Assembly: GCF_020880695.1 (NCBI RefSeq)
Contig: NZ_JAJIWO010000002.1
Span: forward strand, 496,432 to 560,431
Source: Mucilaginibacter sp. UR6-11
Lineage (GTDB): Bacteria; Bacteroidota; Bacteroidia; Sphingobacteriales; Sphingobacteriaceae
Direction: 5' to 3'
DNA length: 64,000 bases
The translations under genes were made by a program, and so were the position numbers. Shown piece after piece: positions 28,001 to 36,107 of the stretch. The stretch's first letter is position 1; each line of letters starts with the position of its first letter. A model generated the notes under the pieces. It saw only the letters and a program-made list of their open reading frames with translations. It was not told where the DNA came from and ran no database searches.

Positions 28001-29167
28001 CCGGATCAGGTTGTTATTTTGATCGGCAATATATAGATTGCCTTCAGCGTCAATAGCTACGTCCTGCGGACGATTAAACGTTGCCGCATCGCCGGTTCCG
28101 TCTGCCGACCCGCTTATGCCGGCACTATTGCCCGCTATAGCAACCAGGGCACCTGCGGCGGTAATTTTAAAAATTTGATTTTTGTTTAAACTGGCAAAGT
28201 ATATATCGCCGGCCGCCTTGATTTTTATCCCGCCGGGAATACCAATATTTGCCAGCGCAGCGGGCACCCCGGGCAAAACACCCGCAATGGTGGTAACCAC
28301 GCCGGCCGGCGTTACTTTGCGGATAGCGTTATTGCCGCCATCCGAGACATAAATATTTCCTGCGGCGTCAACAGTAAGATAGCCGGGCAACGTAAACCTG
28401 GCGGCGGCGCCTGTACCATCGGCTTGTCCCTTGGTACCATTGCCTGCAAGTGTGGTCACTACACCGGCAGGGTTTATTTTTCTGATAGCATTATTGGCCA
28501 GGTCGGCAACGTATAGATTGTCATTCGCGTCAATGGCCAATCCATAAGGCTGGTTAAACCTTGCTCCGGTACCTGTTCCATTTATAAACCCGGCTGTTCC
28601 GCTGCCGGCAAAAGTGCTCATTATACCTGCCGGTGTAATTTTGCGGATAGTATGGCCCGCGTAATCCGCAATAAACATATTACCGCCGCTGTCAAACACC
28701 GCAGATGTAGGGCCTAAAAAAGTGGCGACTGTAAGCGGGCCGTTTGTAGTGCCGGGTGTATTTAAGATCCCTGCAAAAGTTGTAACAACGCCCGCCGGGG
28801 TGATTTTACGGATGATCTTATTATAATATTCAGGCACATATAAATTGCCTGCTGCGTCAATGGTTATTGACTGGGGCGCATTAAAACTGGCAGCAGTACC
28901 GGTAGCATTGGTACTGCCCACTAATCCATTACCGGCAAAAGTGCTTACAAACCCATAGCTGTTTGCCAGTACCGCGCCGCCGCTATTGGTTGGTATTAGT
29001 GGAGTTATTGGGGTGTTTACGGTGTAAACTTGTGGGGTAGGATAGCTGATATTGGGTGCCTGCCCAAAACAAGGTTTAACTAACGCAAAAAATAAAACAA
29101 ATAGTAATGTGCGGCGAATATTGCCACATAGGTAATAGAAAATTGATATGAGGTTCAAAGTGTACAT
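25070..29167 (-). CDS. NHL-repeat secreted protein with gliding-motility/type IX C-terminal domain
   Basis: A 1365-residue surface or secreted protein. A signal segment (RRTLLFVLFFALVKPCFGQ) ends near residue 36. Two halves follow, each with NHL beta-propeller repeats of the form GNLYVADxxNNxIRKITPAGVVTTxAG (about 70-395 and 505-790), each closed by a putative-Ig segment (GLSFDITTGIISGTPTA). Ig-like modules about 1000-1275 contain paired cysteines and YQWxVNGxNAGTNxxxFT repeats. The C terminus (TFTPNGDGINDSWQI ... VYNRFGTRLYQS) is the gliding-motility-associated domain used as a type IX secretion signal in Bacteroidota. Probably an adhesin or matrix protein; ligand unknown. Confidence 0.88.
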   Translation of the reverse strand: MYTLNLISIFYYLCGNIRRTLLFVLFFALVKPCFGQAPNISYPTPQVYTVNTPITPLIPTNSGGAVLANSYGFVSTFAGNGLVGSTNATGTAASFNAPQSITIDAAGNLYVPEYYNKIIRKITPAGVVTTFAGILNTPGTTNGPLTVATFLGPTSAVFDSGGNMFIADYAGHTIRKITPAGIMSTFAGSGTAGFINGTGTGARFNQPYGLAIDANDNLYVADLANNAIRKINPAGVVTTLAGNGTKGQADGTGAAARFTLPGYLTVDAAGNIYVSDGGNNAIRKVTPAGVVTTIAGVLPGVPAALANIGIPGGIKIKAAGDIYFASLNKNQIFKITAAGALVAIAGNSAGISGSADGTGDAATFNRPQDVAIDAEGNLYIADQNNNLIRKVNPTGYTIDLPPPAGIIFDSLTGTFSGTPTAASPATNYIVTAHNGDGMSSTVVNITVNANSSAPPAIAAPNISYVTPQNYDINVPITPLAPNNTGGAVPATVYGQVSTFASGGFNASTAVGVDADYVYVDDWGNNQIKKINILTGQLTTMAGTGNVGANNGPGNTATFYEPDGIITDGAGNLYIGDQGNNLIRKITPAGQVSTFAGSGLQGSADGSSTSASFYNPRGLAIDPAGNIYVADQGNNLIRKITPAGVVSTVAGHSGSGFINATGTAASFSTPTGVGIDAAGNLYVADAGNSAIRKISPAGVVTTFATGLNFPREIRIDGSGNCYVTEQNSNSIKRISPTGVITAIATNGNFNGPIGLILDGRGNLYVADSGNNLIKKIIVSGYTIDKPLPAGLSFDITTGIISGTPTALTPSTPYSITAYNGGGSSTTIVNIGVITLQVTPTVITFSNPASRINPDNTITIFANSNNTETSILFTSSDPSIIFVDANNVLHILAPGTTTITASQAATTHFTAGTAIQIQNIKRNQFVVFPAIANKLTCDVDFSTAATSQTSSLFPIKYLSSNTAVATVDDSGLVHIVGAGTTTITASEPGDNNLYNDAAPKSQTLTVTAPVAPLVTVTPNAASVCQGLPVTFTANVSNLGTLTNPGYQWLVNGINAGTNNASFSTNTITGTDVIKCIVTNNAACPATGSGTYTGVTVIPSVTFSANINSTASGPVCAGTPVTFTATSNQVSTTYQWHINGVDVGSNSATYTSSNFADGDKVTCTFTDLSTLCLTPPVLTSPPVTVNIISPASPAPTVTITASANSVYAGNPVTFTATVINPVSNINYQWQVNGINAGTNSGTFTTSSLSNADKITCTISSNTSCMTPATSLPLAETVLPPPVVTPPNTFTPNGDGINDSWQIAGLNTYPNCEVTVYNRFGTRLYQSKGYSKSWDGTINDHILPAGTYYYVIDLNNNTPKISGYVALIR

Positions 29168-29274
29168 AAAGCGGCACCTATCAAAAATAAAAAAAATACT
29201 TAAACAACAGCGGATAACTAAGTGAGAAGTCAGGGTATATTATGCATGCATAATATATATGCGCTAAATTTTCC

Positions 29275-29282
29275 TAATTTTG
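29275..29282 (+). promoter_or_regulatory. TAnnTTTG promoter element for the mutase gene
   Basis: TAATTTTG fits the Bacteroidota -7 consensus and lies 20 bases before the ATG at 29303. No clear -33 partner is seen. It supports the ATG over an upstream GTG at 29222, which would lie 5' of the promoter. Confidence 0.4.
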
Positions 29283-29302
29283 TTTGTATCAATAAAGGTG
29301 TT

Positions 29303-32300
29303 ATGGAAAGTGTTGCCTACCAGTCTGTTAATAAAATACGTTTCGTTACCGCGGCTTCGCTTTTTGACGGGCATGATGCTACCATAAATATCATGCGCCG
29401 CATATTACAAGCCAGTGGTGCAGAAGTAATACACCTGGGACATAACCGCAGTGTTGATGAGGTAGTAAATTGCGCTATCCAGGAAGATGTACAGGGCATA
29501 GCACTTACCAGCTACCAGGGTGGCCATGTAGAGTATTTTAAATACATGCATGACCTGCTGGCCGCGCGCGGCGCGGGCCACATCAAGATATTTGGCGGCG
29601 GTGGCGGTGTGTTTCTGCCGAAGGAGATTGCCGAACTGCAGGATTACGGTATCAGCAGGATCTACTCGCCCGATGACGGGCGGACCATGGGCCTGCAGGG
29701 CATGATCAACGATATGCTGCGCCGGTGCGATTTTAAAACCGTGACCCATTTAAACGGCGAATTGAAACATCTGCCCGAAAAAGATGCGCACGCCATAGCA
29801 AGCCTGATCACCCTGGCGGAAAATGAAGGATTCAGCCTCACCAGGCCGCTGGCCGAAGAGGACGGCGCCGGTACACGCGGAAAGATTCCCGTTATTGGCA
29901 TTACCGGCACGGGCGGCTCAGGCAAATCATCATTGGTTGATGAAATAGTGCGCCGGTTTTTAATGGAGACGGATAACACGCTGGCTATAATTTCTGTAGA
30001 TCCCAGTAAACGCAAAACAGGTGGCGCGCTTTTGGGCGACCGGATCAGGATGAACGCCATCAATGATCCGCGGGTATATATGCGCAGTTTGGCCACGCGG
30101 CAGGCAAACCTGGCTCTAAGTAAACATGTGCAGGAGTCGGTTGATATTTGTAAGGCTGCCGGGTATGATTTAATTATAGTCGAGACATCGGGCATCGGCC
30201 AAAGTGATACCATGATAACAGACTACTGTGATCTTTCACTTTATGTAATGACCCCCGAGTTTGGTGCGGCAACTCAATTGGAAAAAATTGATATGCTGGA
30301 TTTTGCCGACATGGTGGCCCTGAATAAATTTGATAAACGCGGCGCATTGGATGCCATCCGCGATGTGCGTAAACAATATAAGCGCAATCATAAATTATTT
30401 GACGCAAAGGATGATGAGTTGCCAATTTATGGTACCATGGCTTCGCAATTTAATGACCCGGGAATGAATGCGCTTTTTGCAGCATTGATCAAAAAGATTG
30501 AAGAGAAAACGGATGTAGTCTTTAAATTAAAAGACATTGTAAGTATAGGCGGGACAGATCAGGCCGGGAAGATATACATCATACCGCCCGACAGGACACG
30601 CTACCTGGCAGAGATTGCCGAGAGCAGCGAAGCCTATACCAAATGGGTAAATGACCAATGCGGCGTAGCGCAAAGGTTATGGCAGGTTAAAGGGGTAATC
30701 AAAATGGTTGGGGCGTCTTCTGACGGTCAAGATGTCACATCCCTGCAGCACTTGGAAGAACACCTGGAACAACAATTGCACCCGGATTGCAAACGCCTGC
30801 TTGCCGATTGGCCCGCAACGGTAGAAAAATATAAAGCAGAAAACTTTAGCTATAAAGTAAGGGATAAAGAAATAAAACAGCCGCTGTTCTACACCTCACT
30901 ATCACAATTGCAGATCCCCAAAATAGCTTTGCCTAAATATGAAGCCTGGGGCGATATTTTGCGTTGGTTGTTAACAGAAAACGTGCCCGGTGAATTCCCA
31001 TACGCTGCAGGTGTTTTCCCGATTAAGCGCGAAGGCGAGGACCCAACCCGGATGTTTGCCGGAGAAGGCGGGCCGGAGCGGACCAACAAACGGTTCCATT
31101 ACGTATCATTGGGCCAGCCTGCGCACCGGTTAAGCACGGCGTTTGATTCGGTTACGCTGTATGGCGAGGACCCGCATATAAGGCCCGATATCTACGGAAA
31201 AATAGGAAATGCCGGTGTTAGTATAGCCACGCTGGATGATGCAAAAAAATTATATTCGGGGTTCGACCTCTGCCATGCATCAACTTCGGTATCCATGACC
31301 ATAAACGGCCCGGCGCCCATGTTGCTGGGGTTCTTTATGAATGCCGCTATTGATCAGCAATGCGAAAAATATATTGTCGAAAATAAACTCGAACATTTGG
31401 TTGAGGCAAAGTTTAAGGAGTTTTATGACGACAGGGGATTAAAGAGGCCGGAATATAATGGGGGCGAATTACCCGCCGGTAATAACGGCCTCGGCTTAAT
31501 GTTACTTGGCCTTACTGGCGACCAGGTTTTACCGGCTGATATCTATCAAAAAATAAAAGCTTACGCGATAGCTTCCGTACGCGGCACGGTACAGGCAGAC
31601 ATATTAAAAGAGGATCAGGCACAAAACACCTGTATTTTTAGTACGGAGTTTGCACTGCGGATGATGGGCGATATGCAGCAATACTTTATTGATGAAAAAG
31701 TGCGCAATTTTTATTCGGTATCCATATCAGGTTATCATATCGCCGAAGCGGGGGCCAACCCGGTTACGCAACTGGCATTTACACTATCAAACGGGTTTAC
31801 GTATTTAGAGTATTATTTGAGCCGTGGGATGCATATTGACGATTTCGCTCCCAACCTGTCCTTCTTTTTCAGTAACGGTATTGATCCCGAATACTCGGTT
31901 ATAGGCCGGGTGGCCCGGCGCATTTGGGCTAAGGCGATAAAAAATAAATATAAGGGTAATGACCGTTCGCAAAAGTTAAAATATCATATACAAACCAGCG
32001 GGCGCTCTTTGCATGCGCAGGAAATTGACTTTAATGATATTCGTACCACGTTGCAGGCGCTGTATGCTATTTATGATAACTGTAACTCATTACATACCAA
32101 TGCTTATGACGAAGCCATTACTACCCCTACCGAAGAATCGGTACGGCGGGCCATGGCTATTCAGTTAATTATTAACCGTGAACTGGGCCTGGCCAAAAAC
32201 GAAAACCCTATACAGGGCGCGTTTATTATTGAGGAGCTTACCGATTTGGTAGAGCAGGCGGTAATGACCGAGTTTAAGAATATTAATGACCGCGGCGGTG

Positions 32301-32680
32301 TTTTAGGCGCTATGGAAACCATGTATCAGCGGAGCAAGATCCAGGAAGAATCATTGTATTACGAAACGCTGAAACACAATGGGGAGTACCCTATAGTCGG
32401 CGTAAATACTTTCCTTAATAAAAACGGATCGCCCACTATAACCCCTGCCGAGGTGATCCGCGCTACCGAAGAAGAAAAACAATACCAGATTGCGGCCCTG
32501 CATGCTTTCAGGCAACGCAATGAAGATGTGGTACCGCAATTACTAAAGGACCTGCAAAAAACAGCCATCGCCGGCCAAAACATCTTTGCAAGCTTAATGG
32601 AAGCCTGTAAATATTGCTCGTTAGGGCAAATATCACATGCGCTTTATGAGGTTGGGGGGCAGTACAGGCGGAATATGTAA
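29303..32680 (+). CDS. icmF: Fused acyl-CoA mutase (IcmF type: B12 domain, MeaB-like GTPase, mutase)
   Basis: A 1125-residue adenosylcobalamin enzyme that rearranges isobutyryl-CoA and n-butyryl-CoA or related acyl-CoAs. The order is that of IcmF: B12-binding domain (about 10-140) with the cobalt-ligating His24 in DGHDATI, a MeaB/ArgK-type chaperone GTPase (about 190-450) with P-loop GTGGSGKSS and [10 protein letters not shown], and the mutase barrel (about 530-1125) with [11 protein letters not shown] and [20 protein letters not shown]. The built-in GTPase helps load and repair the cofactor. I chose ATG 29303 because the upstream frame lacks family sequence. Substrate preference among ICM-type acyl-CoAs is inferred. 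Confidence 0.92.
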   Translation: MESVAYQSVNKIRFVTAASLFDGHDATINIMRRILQASGAEVIHLGHNRSVDEVVNCAIQEDVQGIALTSYQGGHVEYFKYMHDLLAARGAGHIKIFGGGGGVFLPKEIAELQDYGISRIYSPDDGRTMGLQGMINDMLRRCDFKTVTHLNGELKHLPEKDAHAIASLITLAENEGFSLTRPLAEEDGAGTRGKIPVIGITGTGGSGKSSLVDEIVRRFLMETDNTLAIISVDPSKRKTGGALLGDRIRMNAINDPRVYMRSLATRQANLALSKHVQESVDICKAAGYDLIIVETSGIGQSDTMITDYCDLSLYVMTPEFGAATQLEKIDMLDFADMVALNKFDKRGALDAIRDVRKQYKRNHKLFDAKDDELPIYGTMASQFNDPGMNALFAALIKKIEEKTDVVFKLKDIVSIGGTDQAGKIYIIPPDRTRYLAEIAESSEAYTKWVNDQCGVAQRLWQVKGVIKMVGASSDGQDVTSLQHLEEHLEQQLHPDCKRLLADWPATVEKYKAENFSYKVRDKEIKQPLFYTSLSQLQIPKIALPKYEAWGDILRWLLTENVPGEFPYAAGVFPIKREGEDPTRMFAGEGGPERTNKRFHYVSLGQPAHRLSTAFDSVTLYGEDPHIRPDIYGKIGNAGVSIATLDDAKKLYSGFDLCHASTSVSMTINGPAPMLLGFFMNAAIDQQCEKYIVENKLEHLVEAKFKEFYDDRGLKRPEYNGGELPAGNNGLGLMLLGLTGDQVLPADIYQKIKAYAIASVRGTVQADILKEDQAQNTCIFSTEFALRMMGDMQQYFIDEKVRNFYSVSISGYHIAEAGANPVTQLAFTLSNGFTYLEYYLSRGMHIDDFAPNLSFFFSNGIDPEYSVIGRVARRIWAKAIKNKYKGNDRSQKLKYHIQTSGRSLHAQEIDFNDIRTTLQALYAIYDNCNSLHTNAYDEAITTPTEESVRRAMAIQLIINRELGLAKNENPIQGAFIIEELTDLVEQAVMTEFKNINDRGGVLGAMETMYQRSKIQEESLYYETLKHNGEYPIVGVNTFLNKNGSPTITPAEVIRATEEEKQYQIAALHAFRQRNEDVVPQLLKDLQKTAIAGQNIFASLMEACKYCSLGQISHALYEVGGQYRRNM

Positions 32681-32715
32681 AAGCTTGCGGTGTTTGTAAT
32701 TACGCCTTATAAAAC

Positions 32716-33543
32716 TTATTGTACCGTTGTCTTGGTTTTATAATCTTTAAGGGCGCTGATTATAACCTGCACAATCTCATCCTGCCCGGCGTCTGATGTC
32801 AGGTATTCTTCGTCAGCCGGGTTATTGATAAAGCCGGTTTCTATCATCACGGCAGGCATAGCGCTGTGCGCTAATACCAGTATCCCCTGTTCTTTAACGC
32901 CGATGGTTTGGCGGCCCTGTCCTTTAAATTCGGCGTTAAGCAAATCGCCAAACAAGATACTTTGCTTGCGGTATTTTTGCATATAAGCGTTTAGCAGGAT
33001 CCGGTTTACCGGGTCATTCTCATCATAGCTTTGGTACTTGGTCTTATAGTCTTTTTCAATCATGATGGAAGCATTTTCACGAATGGCCTCCAGCTGCTCC
33101 TTAACCCGGTGAAAACCATATACCAGCATCATGGTTCCCTTTTGTTTATGATCGCTGTAGCCCGTGCCCTCTGGCGATGAGTTGCAGTGGATAGAAATAA
33201 ACAGGTTGCCATTATGCTCGTTGGCAATGGCCGAACGCCTGTCTAACGGAATAAAAGTATCGTCCGACCTTGTCATTACCGTATTTACATTAGGTATCTG
33301 GTCCTGTATGGCGGCTCTTAATTTGCGGGCGATTGATAGCGCTACGGTCTTCTCGTTTGAGTGTAAACCATGCGTGCCCGGGTCCTTGCCGCCGTGCCCG
33401 GCATCTATTACCACTGTTTTAAATCTGAAAGTGCTTCTTTTTGCACTATCCTGCTGCGTGGTAAATGAGCTTAAGGATATAATAAGAGCCAGCAGGATGC
33501 TGTTTAAGGTAAGCAACTGTAAACGTGGTGAAGTTTTATTCAT
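32716..33543 (-). CDS. N-acetylmuramoyl-L-alanine amidase (Amidase_3, AmiC-like)
   Basis: A periplasmic zinc amidase of 275 residues that cleaves the peptide from MurNAc in peptidoglycan, mainly at division. Residues 1-30 are a signal peptide. The catalytic core has VVIDAGHGGKDPG (zinc ligand His50), Glu64 in SNEKTVALSIARKL, the third ligand in LFISIHCNSSPEG and the catalytic Glu in VMIETGFINNPADEEYL. No AMIN or LysM domain is attached. It follows fur by 25 bases on the same strand, so it may share the merC-fur transcript. Confidence 0.92.
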   Translation of the reverse strand: MNKTSPRLQLLTLNSILLALIISLSSFTTQQDSAKRSTFRFKTVVIDAGHGGKDPGTHGLHSNEKTVALSIARKLRAAIQDQIPNVNTVMTRSDDTFIPLDRRSAIANEHNGNLFISIHCNSSPEGTGYSDHKQKGTMMLVYGFHRVKEQLEAIRENASIMIEKDYKTKYQSYDENDPVNRILLNAYMQKYRKQSILFGDLLNAEFKGQGRQTIGVKEQGILVLAHSAMPAVMIETGFINNPADEEYLTSDAGQDEIVQVIISALKDYKTKTTVQ

Positions 33544-33568
33544 TTAGCCGTAAACGGTATATTATAGG

Positions 33569-33994
33569 TTATTTATTAAGGCATTTGGGGCATAGGCCGA
33601 CAGCGCTGAAACTTAACTTCTCTAATTTAAATCCGGCCGGGAGCACAATCGGCGGCATATCTAATTCATCAAGACAATATACGTTTTTACAGTTGGAGCA
33701 ATTAAAATGTAAATGCTCGTCATGATGATGGTGCTCATCACAATCGTCAGCGCAGATGGCGTAATTGGCGGTGCCGTTTAAATCAAATACTTTATGGATA
33801 ATGCCCTTTTCTTCAAAGGCGCTTAATATCCGGTATAGCGTAACCCGGTCAACATCACCAATAACACTTTCCAGATCAGGCTGCGAGGTTGCCGTTTTTT
33901 TGTTCACCAGCAAAGACAAAACCCTTAACCGGGCTTCCGTGCGTTTAAGCTGGTGCCTTTTTAACAGGTGTTCAAAATGTTGATTATAACTCAT
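33569..33994 (-). CDS. Fur-family metalloregulator (possibly Zur-like)
   Basis: A 141-residue metal-dependent repressor. The winged helix occupies about 1-85 (KRTEARLRVLSLLVNKKTATSQPDLE, VDRVTLYRILSAFEEKGIIHKV) and the dimerisation domain follows. Metal-site residues are abundant: a DDCDEHHHHDEHLHF stretch, CSNCKNVYC and a C-terminal CPKC, so the structural zinc site is complete. The merC-type gene 47 bases upstream and the inverted repeat in front of it suggest this protein represses its own operon. Whether it senses zinc or iron cannot be told. Confidence 0.9.
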   Translation of the reverse strand: MSYNQHFEHLLKRHQLKRTEARLRVLSLLVNKKTATSQPDLESVIGDVDRVTLYRILSAFEEKGIIHKVFDLNGTANYAICADDCDEHHHHDEHLHFNCSNCKNVYCLDELDMPPIVLPAGFKLEKLSFSAVGLCPKCLNK

Positions 33995-34041
33995 TTGCTG
34001 ATCGTGCTTACAAAATTACTAAGAATTAACCAATTTGCAGC

Positions 34042-34470
34042 TTAATGCTTTTTGGGGTGATTATGTTTTAAATGAAAAAATTGATCGGTGCTATTACACA
34101 CGCCCACATATTTAAAGTTAATAAAATGGGCAAAGGCTATGGTTAACCCTCCGACAGGTACAATAATAGCTTCTATCCATCCCCTTAAATAAATATGCCC
34201 GCCAATAACCAATATAAAGCCACTTAAAAGTAACAATAATGGCAGCGCCCTGCGATGGGTACGAAAGTAAGCCAGGAATATGGACGACACGCCCAGTAAA
34301 AGCGCCAGTACAATCATGCTCCACTCAAACAGCGGATTAGCCAAAAAACCCAATCCCGCCAGAGGTAAAAAAGTAAGTAAAACCGGTACCACCGCGCAAT
34401 GTATGGCGCATAAGGTTGATGCCGTCATACCGATACCATCCAAACGCGAACCCAATTTTCTAGCTGCCAT
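34042..34470 (-). CDS. MerC-domain membrane protein
   Basis: A 142-residue inner-membrane protein with four hydrophobic helices. The family metal-binding motif CAIHC (about residues 21-25) sits in the first helix, and the C terminus ends FFHLKHNHPKKH, a histidine-rich tail. MerC was named for mercury uptake, but in Bacteroidota such proteins often sit beside Fur/Zur regulators and probably handle zinc or another divalent metal; that is inference. It is the first gene of merC-fur-amidase, with a promoter-like TATATTTG 5 bases before its ATG and an operator-like palindrome just upstream. Confidence 0.87.
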   Translation of the reverse strand: MAARKLGSRLDGIGMTASTLCAIHCAVVPVLLTFLPLAGLGFLANPLFEWSMIVLALLLGVSSIFLAYFRTHRRALPLLLLLSGFILVIGGHIYLRGWIEAIIVPVGGLTIAFAHFINFKYVGVCNSTDQFFHLKHNHPKKH

Positions 34471-34473
34471 GGT

Positions 34474-34481
34474 GCAAATAT
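34474..34481 (-). promoter_or_regulatory. TAnnTTTG promoter element directly ahead of merC
   Basis: Reads TATATTTG on the minus strand, followed by GCACC and the ATG. If used, transcription would begin at or next to the start codon, giving an almost leaderless message. Confidence 0.5.
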
Positions 34482-34486
34482 AGCTT

Positions 34487-34505
34487 AATGCAACTTTATT
34501 GCATT
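34487..34505. promoter_or_regulatory. Candidate Fur/Zur operator
   Basis: AATGCAA-CTTTA-TTGCATT is a perfect 7-bp inverted repeat with a 5-base spacer, 16 bases upstream of the merC start and 5 bases upstream of its promoter element. The size and position fit a Fur-family repressor site; the exact consensus in this lineage is unknown to me. Confidence 0.55.
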
Positions 34506-34711
34506 TTATTTTTTATAAAATTATACTTCGCTGACAGTTAATTTCCTTTGGGGCAATTAATAATAGTCTCACTATTTTCTTTGTTATTGTTGCAAATGTT
34601 TATTCAATATTGTTTGTATATTTAATGTCAATAAAACAACTTTGTTTTTTATGCCTAGTACAACGTATAGGAATATAACCTTTTAAAAGATAGTCCGTAT
34701 AAGTTTTGTAT

Positions 34712-35122
34712 ATGAATCCTGATAGCAACCCAGTAAGTATATTATTAGTTGATGATGATGAAATAAACAATTTCATCTCTATAAAGCTGATAAAAAAAGC
34801 TGTAGATAATGCAGCAATATCGGCCTGTTTAAATGGAAGGTTTGCGATAGAGGAATTGGTAGAGATACAAAAACATGATCCTTCACTATTACCCGATTTT
34901 ATCTTGCTGGACATCAATATGCCCATCATGAACGGATGGGAGTTTTTAGATGAATATAAACGGCTCAATATTGATCCGTTAGGTAAAAGCAAGATCTATA
35001 TTATATCATCTTCTGTTTTTAGTAATGATATTAATAAGGCGCGCTCATACCCATTGGTAAAGAATTTTATATCTAAACCCTTAAGCGTTGATAAAATAAA
35101 AGAAATGTTTGCGGCCAATTAA
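34712..35122 (+). CDS. Single-domain response regulator
   Basis: A CheY-like receiver of 136 residues with no output domain. The acidic cluster Asp14-Asp15-Asp16, the phosphoacceptor Asp67 in FILLDINMPIMNGWEFL, the IISSS switch region and the lysine of FISKPLS are all present. An upstream TTG would add two residues, but ATG 34712 is the better start. It is alone; no histidine kinase is adjacent. Such receivers often act in phosphorelays or bind partner proteins. A strong terminator follows. Confidence 0.92.
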   Translation: MNPDSNPVSILLVDDDEINNFISIKLIKKAVDNAAISACLNGRFAIEELVEIQKHDPSLLPDFILLDINMPIMNGWEFLDEYKRLNIDPLGKSKIYIISSSVFSNDINKARSYPLVKNFISKPLSVDKIKEMFAAN

Positions 35123-35138
35123 TGCCGTGGACTTTCTG

Positions 35139-35178
35139 AAAAAATAGCGTTGGGTTTAAAATCCAACGCTATTTTTTT
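35139..35178. terminator. Strong bidirectional terminator
   Basis: Stem AAAAATAGCGTTGG/CCAACGCTATTTTT, extended by further pairs with one G-T wobble. It sits between the convergent response regulator and MBL hydrolase genes and touches the latter's stop codon. Confidence 0.9.
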
Positions 35179-35947
35179 ATGCAGGCTTAATGGTAAAATG
35201 ATCGCCGTTATAATTAATCGTACCAACCGGGGTTGATTTAGCATGATAAAATAAACAGGTCCACCCTTCGGCAGCGGCTTTCTTACCATATTCGTCGCGC
35301 AGCTCCATTGCTTTTTGGGCGTCAAAATCATATTTGGCCTTGAACCTTCGGATTAGTTGCTCGGGCTCGGGCAATTCATCGCCGCCAAAAAAGCATTTAT
35401 CCGGGCCATCCTCAATCCAAAATACCTGGTGGTACTGGCAATGGCCGCCAGATAGCTCATATTTTATCCCCGGCTTAAACTCGCCCGATCCTTCAACATA
35501 GGTAATGGCTACCGATCGTTGCAACGATTCAAAGATCTCTTTATGGTATGATGATGATTTGCCGCTGAAAGCAGTTTCCCACTCGCCGCGTTGTATAACA
35601 TGTTCTGCACCGGGGAAGCTTGGCTCCAGCTTACCGTTGCGCTCAACCACCAGGCCGCCCGAGTGATCATAATGCAGATGCGACATTAATACCAGCGTAA
35701 CATCTTCCGGATCAAAACCCGCGTTACGGATATGCTGGTGCAGAAAAAGCTCGTCACGGGTATCTTTATAACCCAACCCGCAATCAAATAAAATCAGGTC
35801 GGTGGCTGTTTGAACCAGGAATGGGTTAACATGTATAAAGAGCGAACCCGGGCGGTCGCGGAAATTATCAACCTGCGGATCAAAGGGAACAAACTTTTTA
35901 GAGCCATCTACCGAATAAGACCCTTCACCTAATGCAAAAATTTTCAT
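35177..35947 (-). CDS. MBL-fold metallohydrolase
   Basis: A soluble metallo-beta-lactamase-fold hydrolase of 256 residues. The metal signature SHLHYDHSGG gives His90, His92, Asp94 and His95; further ligands are likely in GGHCQYHQVF and CFFGGDE. There is no signal peptide, so it is probably cytoplasmic. Relatives include lactonases and glyoxalase II-like enzymes, and the substrate cannot be assigned. It is divergent from recJ across a 160-base region of short repeats. Confidence 0.88.
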   Translation of the reverse strand: MKIFALGEGSYSVDGSKKFVPFDPQVDNFRDRPGSLFIHVNPFLVQTATDLILFDCGLGYKDTRDELFLHQHIRNAGFDPEDVTLVLMSHLHYDHSGGLVVERNGKLEPSFPGAEHVIQRGEWETAFSGKSSSYHKEIFESLQRSVAITYVEGSGEFKPGIKYELSGGHCQYHQVFWIEDGPDKCFFGGDELPEPEQLIRRFKAKYDFDAQKAMELRDEYGKKAAAEGWTCLFYHAKSTPVGTINYNGDHFTIKPA

Positions 35948-35954
35948 ATTAATT

Positions 35955-36076
35955 ATTAATGTGCAAATATGCGGCTGTGCGATTATGCAAATGATCTGTA
36001 ATATTTAGATCAGACGCGTTATATATTTGCACCTTTGAAATCTGCACATTTGCATATCCGCACATCTGCACATTTT
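35955..36076. repeat. Degenerate TGCACAT/TGCAAAT repeats between MBL and recJ genes
   Basis: The words TGCACAT, TGCAAAT and TGCATAT recur about eight times (for example ATCTGCACATTTGCATATCC and ATCTGCACATTTTACAT). A TATATTTG promoter-like element for recJ lies inside at 36022-36029. Confidence 0.5.
36022..36029 (+). promoter_or_regulatory. TAnnTTTG element upstream of recJ
   Basis: TATATTTG matches the Bacteroidota -7 consensus 78 bases before the recJ ATG; no clear -33 element is seen. Confidence 0.35.
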
Positions 36077-36107
36077 ACATATATTTACTGTTTTAAGCGA
36101 CAAAGAT

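Noticed and set aside
29222..29302. Upstream GTG start for the fused mutase
   Set aside because: The extra 27 residues do not resemble the family, and a promoter element lies between this GTG and the ATG at 29303.
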